64,000 nucleotides of DNA from JAWWOL01 sp033851545 (GTDB lineage: Bacteria; Actinomycetota; Actinomycetes; JAWWOL01), in assembly GCA_033851545.1 (NCBI GenBank), contig JAWWOO010000080.1:1-64000 (forward strand), written 5' to 3'. Shown in pieces: positions 32,781 through 40,638 of this stretch. The translations under genes and the position numbers were made by a program. Numbering within the stretch: position 1 is the first letter of the stretch; every line of letters starts with the position of its first letter. The notes below the pieces were generated by a model. The model had not been told where the DNA came from. It ran no database searches and worked only from the letters and a program-made list of their open reading frames with translations.

Positions 32781-33481
32781 CCATTGAGAGCACCGAGACC
32801 GTTGTCTACGGCACCGTCGAGGCCAATCCCTACCCGTGGCCGTACGACGGCGGCTTCACCCCCGAGAACACCGCGTTGATCTGCATCGACTGGCAGGTCG
32901 ACTTCTGCGGCCCAGGCGGCTATGTGGACGCGATGGGCTACGACCTGAACCTGACGCGTGCCGGTCTCGGCCCGACCGCCAAGCTGCTCGCGGCGATGCG
33001 GGAGCGCGGCTTCCTGGTGATCCACACCCGCGAGGGTCACCGCCCCGACCTCACGGACCTGCCGCCGAACAAGCTGTGGCGCTCGCAGCGCATCGGTGCC
33101 GGCATCGGCGACTCCGGTCCCTGCGGGCGCATCCTCGTCCGCGGCGAGCCGGGCTGGGAGATCGTGCCCGAGGTGGAGCCGGTCGAGGGCGAGATCATCA
33201 TCGACAAGCCGGGCAAGGGTGCGTTCTACGCCACCGACCTCGACCTGGTCCTGCGCACCCACGGCATCACCCACATCATCCTGACCGGCATCACGACGGA
33301 TGTCTGTGTCCACACGACGATGCGCGAGGCCAACGACCGCGGCTACGAGTGCCTGATCCTGTCCGACTGCACCGGCGCCACGGATCCCGCCAACCACGAG
33401 GCGGCGTTGCACATGGTGACGATGCAGGGTGGCGTCTTCGGCGCGGTTGCCTCCTCGGAGCAGCTCCTCGACGCCCTCTGA
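32777..33481 (+). CDS. biuH: Biuret amidohydrolase-like cysteine hydrolase
   Basis: A 234-aa isochorismatase-fold amidohydrolase. It has the catalytic triad D38 (ICIDWQVDFCG), K144 (IIDKPGKGAF) and C177 (TTDVCVHTTMREAND). The segments HTREGHRPDL, WRSQRIGAGIGD and CGRILVRGEPGWEI follow rhizobial biuret hydrolase BiuH very closely from memory. The expected reaction is biuret to allophanate plus ammonia, which links directly to the allophanate hydrolase at 23780. It ends the importer operon (ATGA overlap in front) and converges on the LCP gene. Confidence 0.88.
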   Translation: MTIESTETVVYGTVEANPYPWPYDGGFTPENTALICIDWQVDFCGPGGYVDAMGYDLNLTRAGLGPTAKLLAAMRERGFLVIHTREGHRPDLTDLPPNKLWRSQRIGAGIGDSGPCGRILVRGEPGWEIVPEVEPVEGEIIIDKPGKGAFYATDLDLVLRTHGITHIILTGITTDVCVHTTMREANDRGYECLILSDCTGATDPANHEAALHMVTMQGGVFGAVASSEQLLDAL

Positions 33482-33492
33482 TCCAAGACGGC

Positions 33493-34815
33493 TCAGCTGG
33501 TGCAGGGTCGCGGATCGAACGGCGCCGGCTGGTTCGGGGCCACCGTGCCCGTGGTCGGCACTGACGTGGTCGCGGGATTCTGAGCAAGGGCTGTCGGGCC
33601 GGCAGAGCCGCGAGACGCGGTGGGGGCCGTCGTGGGCGCGGTGGACTTCGCTGCAGTCGTCGGCGTGGCGGCCGGCAGCACGGCGTTGTACCAGGCCTGG
33701 ATCGTCGCCACATCCGCCGCAGGCTGGAGGATCTCGTAGTCCGAGCCGTCAATCACCTGGGTCTTGGTCGGCAGGCTGAAGGTCTGCATGCCTGCCGCAT
33801 CGAAGCCGGCGAAGTTGCCCGCCAGGTCGATCAGCTCCGACGAGGTGATCTGGTTGTCGACGGCCAGCCGGTTGTGCCCGGTGAAGGTGCTGATGACCTT
33901 GGCCGCTGTGATCGGGTTGGACAGGCTGGACTTGACCGTGTGCGCCGCCATCACCCGCATGAGGATCTGCTCACGCCGCTGCCGTCCGTTCTCCCACGTG
34001 TTGTCGTAGGTCCACTTCCCGTCAGGCGAAAGGTATTGCAGCTCGCGGGACCGCGAGATCGCCAGCGCTTCGTCGCCGCTCACCGTCTGGCAACCGGTGG
34101 TCTCGACGTCGAGACCGGCGTTCTTGTCCTTGATCGGGTAGGGGAAATCGAGCTTGATCCCACCGGTGGCGTTGACGATGCTCTTGAAACCGGCCAGGTC
34201 GAGCACCACCCAGTGGTTGATCTGGACCTGCAGCGCCTGCTCGATCGTGGCCACGGAGTTGTCCGGGCCGCGGCCGAACGCCGAGTTGAGCTTGGCCACC
34301 TGGTTGCGGCCGGTGACCAAGACCCGCGAGTCGCGAGGCACCGACAGCAGCGAGACCTTGGACGTCCGGGGGTTCACCCTGGCCAGCATGATCGTGTCGC
34401 TGCATTGGCAGGCATCTGCGTTGGTCCCGTACTGCGTCCCCGTCCCCGCACGGCTGTCCGTACCGAGGATCAGGACCGTGAAAGGTTGCCCGGCAGCGGG
34501 TTTGGCCGTCAGGTGTCCCTTGCCCGCCACCTTGCCGGCGCCGGGAACCACTGCCAGTGAAGAGGTCTGGATCGCGTGCAGGCTGCGGTTGAGGTAGAGC
34601 TGGCTGCCGGCGACGGTCGCCAGGACGACTGCAGCGGCCGTCGTCATTGCGAGCGATCCGCGGTGCAGCCGCTTGCGACGGGAGGCACGGGCGATCCGCG
34701 ACGGTCCGTCCGGCCAGGTCTGCAGCCGCAGCCGCGGGTCCGTACGGGCGGCCGTCAGCGCGTCGGCGATCCGGGCCTCGAGGTCGTCGGGTGGGGATTC
34801 GGCCGGACGGGTCAT
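33493..34815 (-). CDS. LCP-family glycopolymer ligase coupled to a sigma factor
   Basis: A 440-aa LytR-CpsA-Psr protein. A ~58-residue cytoplasmic N-terminus beginning PPDDLEARIADALTAAR is followed by one transmembrane helix (about 57-75) and the extracytoplasmic LCP domain (about 110-330): LILGTDSRAG, SDTIMLARVNP, SVPRDSRVLV and KLNSAFGRG contain the conserved Asp and Arg residues. The last ~70 residues are Ala/Thr/Pro-rich. LCP proteins attach glycopolymers to peptidoglycan. Its start lies inside the stop of a SigE-family sigma gene, the place normally used for an anti-sigma factor, so its cytoplasmic part may bind that sigma. Confidence 0.9.
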   Translation of the reverse strand: MTRPAESPPDDLEARIADALTAARTDPRLRLQTWPDGPSRIARASRRKRLHRGSLAMTTAAAVVLATVAGSQLYLNRSLHAIQTSSLAVVPGAGKVAGKGHLTAKPAAGQPFTVLILGTDSRAGTGTQYGTNADACQCSDTIMLARVNPRTSKVSLLSVPRDSRVLVTGRNQVAKLNSAFGRGPDNSVATIEQALQVQINHWVVLDLAGFKSIVNATGGIKLDFPYPIKDKNAGLDVETTGCQTVSGDEALAISRSRELQYLSPDGKWTYDNTWENGRQRREQILMRVMAAHTVKSSLSNPITAAKVISTFTGHNRLAVDNQITSSELIDLAGNFAGFDAAGMQTFSLPTKTQVIDGSDYEILQPAADVATIQAWYNAVLPAATPTTAAKSTAPTTAPTASRGSAGPTALAQNPATTSVPTTGTVAPNQPAPFDPRPCTS

Positions 34816-35348
34816 GACGGGGTCCCTTCGAGAGCATGGGCGGTGCGGTCGAGCTCGCGTCGCAGCGTCCGCAGGGCGCGCGAGGCCTGGCTCTTGACCG
34901 TGCCGGGGGAACAGCCGAGTGCGTGGGCGATCTCGGCTTCGGAGAGGTCGTCGTAGTAGCGCAGGACCATCACTGCGCGTTGCCGGGGCGGGAGCACCCG
35001 CAGGGCGCGGAGCACCAGGTCGACGTCGTCGTAGTCAGCCGGCCCCGCCCCTGCAGAGATCGGGTCGAAGCCCTCCGGCAGTTGCGTCTCGCGTCGATGT
35101 CGGCGCCAGAGGCTGGTGTGTGCGTTGACCATCGCCCGCCGCACGTACGCGTGCGGCTCCTCTCGCCGCAGGTGCCGCCAGCGGCGGTAGGTGGTCACGA
35201 GCGCCGCCTGCACCAGCTCCTCGCCGCGGTGCGGGTCGCCGGTGAGCACGTAGCCGAACCGCAGCAGGGCCGGCAACGCTGCGCCCATGAAGGCGGCGAA
35301 GCTGTCCTCCTGCTCCGTCGATGGGTCAGGTTGCGGCGTCAGGGTCAC
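34812..35348 (-). CDS. SigE-family ECF-like RNA polymerase sigma factor
   Basis: A 178-aa sigma-70 factor of the actinobacterial SigE (SIG3-like) family. Region 2 (about 20-85) has LRFGYVLTGDPHRGEELVQ; region 4 (about 115-168) has LRVLPPRQRAVMVLRYYDDL and the helix GCSPGTVKSQASRALRTL. It is coupled to the LCP gene by a four-base overlap, implying joint control of envelope functions. Confidence 0.93.
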   Translation of the reverse strand: MTLTPQPDPSTEQEDSFAAFMGAALPALLRFGYVLTGDPHRGEELVQAALVTTYRRWRHLRREEPHAYVRRAMVNAHTSLWRRHRRETQLPEGFDPISAGAGPADYDDVDLVLRALRVLPPRQRAVMVLRYYDDLSEAEIAHALGCSPGTVKSQASRALRTLRRELDRTAHALEGTPS

Positions 35349-35381
35349 AAGAGGTCAACGCACGAGGCGGCCCACTGGTTG

Positions 35382-35786
35382 TCACGGGCGGCGGGAATTC
35401 TCCGGCCACTCGATCCTCGGACAGCGGTTCATCACCATGTCCAGGCCGGCGGCCACCGTACGGGCGTAGGCCTCCTCGTCGACGATGTCGAGCTGGAACC
35501 AGACCCCCTTGGCGCCGATCGCGACGGCCTGATCGGCAAACCGGCCGGCCTGGTCAGAGCGGCGGAAAACGTCGACGACGTCCACCGGGAAGGGGACCTC
35601 GGCCAGCGTGCGGTAGCCCGGCTGGCCCAGCACCTCAGGTGCGCGCGGGTGGACCGGCACGATGCGCTTCCCTTGCCGGGCAAGGAAACTGGCCACCGCA
35701 TAAGCGGGTCGGCTCGGGTCCCCGCCGAGCCCGACCACCGCCCAGGTCTCGTACGCCAGGAGCCTGCTGACCGTGGGATCGGTCAT
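35382..35786 (-). CDS. CoA-binding-domain protein (YccU-like)
   Basis: A 134-aa single Rossmann domain of the CoA_binding_2 family. Signature: WAVVGLGGDPSRPAYAVASF, a VPVHPRAPEVLGQPGYRTL middle, and a C-terminal KGVWFQLDIVDEEAYARTVA followed by MNRCPRIE. Function is not settled for this family. ATG 35786 is chosen since it overlaps the stop of the gene in front (ATGA); the frame is open to 35846. Confidence 0.88.
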   Translation of the reverse strand: MTDPTVSRLLAYETWAVVGLGGDPSRPAYAVASFLARQGKRIVPVHPRAPEVLGQPGYRTLAEVPFPVDVVDVFRRSDQAGRFADQAVAIGAKGVWFQLDIVDEEAYARTVAAGLDMVMNRCPRIEWPENSRRP

Positions 35787-36169
35787 GCCCTCGCCGGCAT
35801 GACGCCGGCCGCGAGCGGGGTGGAGTGTCGGCGCCAGACGCGCCACTCACCGTCCACCCTGCGCCACAGGTCCGAGAGGACGAAGACTCCGCTGCGGTCG
35901 TCGCCGAGCACGGTGGCGTGCTGGTAGACCCGCTGCAGGATCGCCGCGATGTCCCCGTCGACGTCGACGAAACGCTCTTGCACGATGTGCTCGTGGACGA
36001 CGTAGTCCGGCAGCAGCCCCAGCCAGGCGGCCCTCGGCACCATCGCCGGTCGCGGCTGCACGAGCACCAGCGCGTACTCGTCGTGCAGGATGGCGCCCGC
36101 CGCGGCCACGTCGCGGCGCTCGAGTGCGTCCTGCCATGCGCGGTCGGCTGCCTCCAGCTCCACTGTCAT
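35783..36169 (-). CDS. NTF2-like (SnoaL/DUF4440) protein
   Basis: A 128-aa cone-fold protein. It begins LEAADRAWQDALERRDVAAA and ends with the DUF4440-like strands DLWRRVDGEWRVWRRHSTPL. Family members are small enzymes or binding proteins with a hydrophobic pocket; nothing here fixes the ligand. Followed by the CoA-binding gene in a two-gene operon. Confidence 0.85.
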   Translation of the reverse strand: MTVELEAADRAWQDALERRDVAAAGAILHDEYALVLVQPRPAMVPRAAWLGLLPDYVVHEHIVQERFVDVDGDIAAILQRVYQHATVLGDDRSGVFVLSDLWRRVDGEWRVWRRHSTPLAAGVMPARA

Positions 36170-36238
36170 CTGGCCATCGTGCCTTCATCCGCGGTCAGAG
36201 CAAAGCCCTCTCTGGTGAGTCCTCTGCGTGTCGGGGGC

Positions 36239-36253
36239 GTCACTTTGCGTGAC
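36239..36253. promoter_or_regulatory. Inverted repeat between NTF2-like and permease genes
   Basis: GTCAC-TTTGC-GTGAC lies 70 bases upstream of the NTF2-like start and 155 before the permease. It is a possible operator of unknown regulator. Nothing else is visible in this 239-base divergent gap. Confidence 0.3.
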
Positions 36254-36408
36254 CGTGATCAGCCCGGGCGGGAGTTTGGCAGCACGTCGGGTACGGAACT
36301 GAGGAGTCGTACCTGCAAGCCGTGCGGCCAGCGGGGCCGACCGGTCACTAGGGTGCGAGTCGCAGGGTGCCTTGGCGGGTGCCCCCATCGAGTCCGGGAG
36401 GGGTTGCT

Positions 36409-37752
36409 GTGACGGCAGGCCCTGGCGGCGAGACTACGGAAGACGCCGCGGACCGGGCCGAGCAGGCGCGGGACCGGGCGGAGCAGGCCGAGCGCGGCGC
36501 CGAGGAGGCTGAGGCCGCAGCGGAAGAGGCCGAGCGGGGCGCCGAGGAGGCCGAGCGGGGCGCCGAGCGGGCGGAGCAGGGCTCGCAGGACGGCCGGGCC
36601 GCACCTGTCGAGGAGCTGATCGAGAAGTACGAAGACGACGGCGACCCGCTGCTCGACACGACGATGCACGAGATCGTCGCCGAGGTCGACGAGCAGCACC
36701 CGTTCGGCGTGCCCGGCCCGCCGATGAACTTCCGTACCCCGTTCTGGATGGCAATCAGCGCCAGCTTCGGTGTCCTGCTGGTCCTGCTCGCGGCCCAGTC
36801 GGTCGTCAAGGCCCGCAGCGTGCTGGTCCTGATCGCCGTGTCCGCCTTCCTGGCGATCGGCCTCAACCCGATGGTCGAGTGGCTGCAGACGCACGGCATC
36901 GGCCGCCGGGCCGCGGTTGCCTTGATCTCGTTGGGTTTCCTGCTGTTCTTTGCCGGAGCCGGCCTGGCTGTCGCTCAGCCGATCGCCAACCAGGGTTCGC
37001 AACTGGCCAACGGGCTGCCCGCCGAGGCGCAGCACCTGCGCGACACCAACAAGACGTTCCGCGACCTGGACAAGCGGTTCCAGCTGGTCGACAAGATCAA
37101 CACGGCTGCCAACGACAGCAACCTCAAGTCCAAGGTGACCAACGGTGTCATCGGGGCCGCGGGTGTGGCGGTCAACGCGTTGTTCAACTTCTTCACGATC
37201 CTGATCCTCACGCTCTACTTCCTGGCCAACTACCCGAGTCTCAAGCGGACGGCCTGGCGGATCGCGCCCCGGTCCAGACGCCCACGGGTCGGCCTGCTCG
37301 GAGACGAGATCCTGCGGCGGGTCGGCGGTTACGTGCTCGGCAACCTCGTCACCTCCATCGTGATCGGCGTGGTGACGTTCGTCTTCCTGCTGATCATCGG
37401 CGTGCCCAACGCGGCGCCGATCGCGTTGTTCGTGGCGATCTTCGACATCATCCCGCTGGTCGGCGCGACGATCGCCGGCATCGTCACCGTCATCATCGCG
37501 CTGTTCCACTCGCTGCCCGCGGCCATCGCCACCGCGATCTTCTACGTGCTCTACCAGCAGTTCGAGAACTACGTCCTGGTGCCGCGGGTGATGAAGAGGA
37601 CGGTCGACGTCTCGCCGCTCACCACCATCATCGCCGCGCTGCTCGGCGGCGCACTGCTCGGCATCGTCGGTGCCCTGGTGGCGATCCCGATCGCTGCCGC
37701 GGTCCAGCTGATCACGGTCGAGGTTCTCGCGCCGCGGCAGGACAGTCGCTGA
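36409..37752 (+). CDS. AI-2E/PerM-family permease with N-terminal coiled coil
   Basis: A 447-aa integral membrane protein of the AI-2E transporter (PerM) family, with about eight hydrophobic helices between residues 110 and 435. Typical late segments are ALFVAIFDIIPLVGATIAG and FENYVLVPRVMKRTVDVSPL. Residues 10-60 are an Ala/Glu/Arg coiled coil with near-exact repeats (AERGAEEAE), an extension not usual in the family. GTG 36409 has GGGAGGGG upstream. The transported substrate is unknown; AI-2 export is a family name only. Confidence 0.9.
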   Translation: MTAGPGGETTEDAADRAEQARDRAEQAERGAEEAEAAAEEAERGAEEAERGAERAEQGSQDGRAAPVEELIEKYEDDGDPLLDTTMHEIVAEVDEQHPFGVPGPPMNFRTPFWMAISASFGVLLVLLAAQSVVKARSVLVLIAVSAFLAIGLNPMVEWLQTHGIGRRAAVALISLGFLLFFAGAGLAVAQPIANQGSQLANGLPAEAQHLRDTNKTFRDLDKRFQLVDKINTAANDSNLKSKVTNGVIGAAGVAVNALFNFFTILILTLYFLANYPSLKRTAWRIAPRSRRPRVGLLGDEILRRVGGYVLGNLVTSIVIGVVTFVFLLIIGVPNAAPIALFVAIFDIIPLVGATIAGIVTVIIALFHSLPAAIATAIFYVLYQQFENYVLVPRVMKRTVDVSPLTTIIAALLGGALLGIVGALVAIPIAAAVQLITVEVLAPRQDSR

Positions 37753-37766
37753 CGCCCGCGGGCAGT

Positions 37767-37802
37767 TCCTAATTACCTATTGATTTCCTAACGGCATTAG
37801 GA
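37767..37802. promoter_or_regulatory. Operator-like repeats before the TetR gene
   Basis: This short AT-rich patch holds CCTAA-CGGCA-TTAGG (37787-37801), plus another TCCTAAT half-site at 37767 facing the ATTAGGA at 37796. It ends 12 bases before the TetR start, as expected for autoregulation. Confidence 0.5.
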
Positions 37803-37814
37803 GATGCTCGGCGC

Positions 37815-38474
37815 GTGGCCACCTCAACTCCGCATCGAGACCGCCGGCAAGAGCGCCGCGAGCAGAGCCTCGTCGAGATCATCGACGCCGCCGTCGCGGT
37901 GATGGCCGAGCAGGGAGCCGCCGGGCTGAACCTCACCGAGGTCGCCCGCCGGGTGGGCATGCAGACGCCCTCGCTCTATGTCTACTTCGCGTCCAAGCAT
38001 GCGCTCTACGACGCGGTCTTCACCCGTGGCTGGGGCGAGCTCCTCGTCGTGCTCCGCGAGCAACCTGAGCTGCCGGAGGACATCGCCGACCTCGAGGACT
38101 TCCTGCTGAGCTGGGGGAGTGCCTTCATCCGCTGGGCGGTCGAGCATCCTGCCTATACGCAGCTGATGTTCTGGCGGCCTGTCCCTGGCTACCAGCCGTC
38201 TGCGGACGCCTACGCGCCCGCCGTCGAGTCCCTGGCAGAGGCCAGGGCGACCATCGCGGGGCTGCAGTCCCGGGGACTGTTGGCCGCAGACGTTCCCACC
38301 GATCGGCTGCTGGCCACGTGGACCGTCCTGATCAGTGGCGTTGTCACCCAGCAGCTGGCCAACGCGCCCGACGAGACCTTCGAAGCGGGCAGTTTCACTG
38401 CCCTGGTCCCCGATCTCGTCGCCATGTTCCTCCTGCAGTACGCCAGCAAGCTTCCGCGCACCGGAAAGACCTGA
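37815..38474 (+). CDS. TetR-family regulator
   Basis: A 219-aa repressor-type protein. The N-terminal helix-turn-helix (about 18-65) reads IIDAAVAVMAEQGAAGLNLT...VARRVGMQTPSLYVYFASKH. The C-terminal domain (WG-type, about 80-205) has PAYTQLMFWRPVPGYQPS. GTG start at 37815. It lies 13 bases before the MDMPI gene and probably controls it from the repeats just upstream. Confidence 0.9.
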   Translation: MATSTPHRDRRQERREQSLVEIIDAAVAVMAEQGAAGLNLTEVARRVGMQTPSLYVYFASKHALYDAVFTRGWGELLVVLREQPELPEDIADLEDFLLSWGSAFIRWAVEHPAYTQLMFWRPVPGYQPSADAYAPAVESLAEARATIAGLQSRGLLAADVPTDRLLATWTVLISGVVTQQLANAPDETFEAGSFTALVPDLVAMFLLQYASKLPRTGKT

Positions 38475-38487
38475 GAGGGCCCGAGAG

Positions 38488-39252
38488 ATGACCACGACCG
38501 TTGCGCCAAGCAGTACCGCAGAGGCACGTCGAAGTTGCCTCGAACGGCCGGTTGCCATGCAGCTGGCGCGGGAGGAGTACGCCCGGTTCCTCGAGACGCT
38601 GACGCTGTTCACCTCTGCGGACTGGCGTCGGGCCACGGAATGCGCTGAATGGGACGTCCACGCCATGGCCGGCCACGTGCTCGGCATGGCGGAGATGGCG
38701 GCTTCCTTGATCGAGCAGGTACGGCAGATGCTGCCGGCGCTGAGATCCGAGGTGGTCTTCATCGACGCCCTGACCGCGTTGCAGGTGGCCAAGCACCGCG
38801 CGGACACGCCCGAGCGCATCATCGCCCGCTTCGCGGCGGTGGGGCCGAAGGCGGCCAAGGGCAGGCGTCGCACGCCGCGGCTGGTTCGGGGCCGCACCTT
38901 GCCGATGCCTCAGTTGGTCGGCGGGGCGATGGAGGACTGGACGGTTGGCTTCCTCGTCGACGTGATCCTCACCCGCGACACGTGGATGCACCGGATCGAT
39001 CTGTCCCGGGCCGTCGACGCCACACCCAGGCTGACAGCCGAGCACGACGGCGTGATCGTCGCTGACGTCGTAGCCGAGTGGGCCCAGCGGCACGGCCGGC
39101 CGTGCCGGCTCACTCTTACCGGACCGGCTGGGGGCGCGTGGTCCTGGGGGACCGGTGGACCGGAGCTGGAGCTCGATGCCGTCGAGTTCTGCCGAGTGCT
39201 CTCCGGCCGCGGCCCGGCTGAGGGGTTGCTGGCGGTTCCGGTGCCGTTCTGA
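38488..39252 (+). CDS. MDMPI/DinB-fold family enzyme
   Basis: A 254-aa protein of the maleylpyruvate-isomerase-like, mycothiol-dependent family. The N-terminal four-helix bundle has ECAEWDVHAMAGHVLGMAEM (a metal-ligand His) and DVILTRDTWMHRIDL with the other His; the C-terminal part (about 185-254) is the small MDMPI_C-type domain. The substrate is unknown; such proteins use mycothiol, the actinobacterial thiol. It shares an operon with the TetR regulator. Confidence 0.85.
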   Translation: MTTTVAPSSTAEARRSCLERPVAMQLAREEYARFLETLTLFTSADWRRATECAEWDVHAMAGHVLGMAEMAASLIEQVRQMLPALRSEVVFIDALTALQVAKHRADTPERIIARFAAVGPKAAKGRRRTPRLVRGRTLPMPQLVGGAMEDWTVGFLVDVILTRDTWMHRIDLSRAVDATPRLTAEHDGVIVADVVAEWAQRHGRPCRLTLTGPAGGAWSWGTGGPELELDAVEFCRVLSGRGPAEGLLAVPVPF

Positions 39253-39256
39253 CGGG

Positions 39257-40579
39257 TCAGGGCCGGCCGAGGGCGCGGTAGGTCCAGCCGGCGTCACGCC
39301 ACACGTCGGGGTTGAGCGCGTTGCGGCCGTCGACGATCCGCTTGTGCCGTACGGCACCGTCGAGCGCCGAGGGCAGCATGTCGCGGAACTCGCGCCACTC
39401 GGTGAGGTGGCAGACGACGTCGGCGCCTTGGGCGGCCTCGAGGGCGCTCCCGGCCAGCGGCAGGTCGGGGTGGCGCAGGGCGACGTTCTCCATGGCGGCC
39501 GGGTCGTAGAGGTGCACGTCGGCGCCGGAACGTTGCATGCTCACCGCGACGTCGAGCGCCGGGGAGTCGCGGATGTCGTCGGAGTTGGGCTTGAACGCGG
39601 CGCCGAGCACGGCCACCTTGGCGCCCTTGAAGCCGCCGTTGCCGAGCACCTCGCGGGTCAGGTCGACCATGCGGGCCCGGCGGCGCAGGTTGATCGCGTC
39701 GACCTCCTTGAGGAAGCTCAGCGCCTGGTCGACGCCCAGCTCGCCGGCCCGGGCCATGAACGCCCGGATGTCCTTGGGCAGGCAGCCGCCGCCGAAGCCG
39801 AGGCCGGCGTGCAGGAAGCGGCCGCCGATCCGGGTGTCGTGGCTGAGTGCCTCGGAGAGCTTGGTGACGTCGCCGTGGACCGTCTCGCAGACCTCGGCCA
39901 TCGCGTTGATGAACGAGATCTTGGTGGCGAGGAACGCGTTGGCGGCGACCTTGACCAGCTGAGCCGTCGCGAGGTCGGTGATGACCACCGGGGTGGGGAT
40001 CTCGATGACAGGGGAGAAGACCTCGCGCAGGATCCGCTCGGCCCGCTCGGAGGCGACACCGAAGACCATCCGGTCGGGGGTCAGCGTGTCCTCGACGGCG
40101 AAGCCTTCGCGGAGGAACTCAGGGTTCCAGCACAGCTCGACGTTGACGCCCGCGGGCGCGCTCGCCTGCACTTCAGCGGTGAGCCGCTCGGCGGTGCCGA
40201 CCGGGACGGTCGACTTGCCGACCAGCAGGTCCCCGTCGGACACGTACGGGAGGATGCCGTGGGTGACCGCGTCGACGTAGGTCATGTCGGCGGCGTACTC
40301 ACCCTTCTTCTGCGGCGTCCCCACGCAGATGAAGTGCACGTCCCCGAAGCGCCCGGCCTCCTCGTACGAGGTGGTGAAGGTCAGCCGGCCGGACTCGATG
40401 TTCTTGCGCAGCAGGGGTTCGAGGCCGGGTTCGAAGAACGGCACCTCGCCGTTGCTGAGCTTGGCTATCTTGGCGGGATCGACGTCCATGCCGATGACCT
40501 CGTAGCCCATTTCGGCCATGCAGACAGCGTGCGTGGCCCCGAGGTAGCCGGTGCCCAGAACGCTCAGACGGTGCGCCAC
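39257..40579 (-). CDS. ugd: UDP-glucose 6-dehydrogenase
   Basis: A 440-aa NAD-dependent enzyme that makes UDP-glucuronate. The N-terminus VLGTGYLGATHAVCMAEMG is the NAD fold; GKSTVPVGTAERL and the catalytic cysteine in GFGGGCLPKDIRAF are present. Start is GTG 40579. Likely feeds UDP-glucuronate to envelope polymers made with the LCP proteins nearby. Convergent with the MDMPI gene, four bases away. Confidence 0.95.
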   Translation of the reverse strand: MAHRLSVLGTGYLGATHAVCMAEMGYEVIGMDVDPAKIAKLSNGEVPFFEPGLEPLLRKNIESGRLTFTTSYEEAGRFGDVHFICVGTPQKKGEYAADMTYVDAVTHGILPYVSDGDLLVGKSTVPVGTAERLTAEVQASAPAGVNVELCWNPEFLREGFAVEDTLTPDRMVFGVASERAERILREVFSPVIEIPTPVVITDLATAQLVKVAANAFLATKISFINAMAEVCETVHGDVTKLSEALSHDTRIGGRFLHAGLGFGGGCLPKDIRAFMARAGELGVDQALSFLKEVDAINLRRRARMVDLTREVLGNGGFKGAKVAVLGAAFKPNSDDIRDSPALDVAVSMQRSGADVHLYDPAAMENVALRHPDLPLAGSALEAAQGADVVCHLTEWREFRDMLPSALDGAVRHKRIVDGRNALNPDVWRDAGWTYRALGRP

Positions 40580-40638
40580 AAGTTGCCCTTCGACGGCCGG
40601 GTGAACACGCCTATCGTACCGGTGGCCGTTACCGATCC

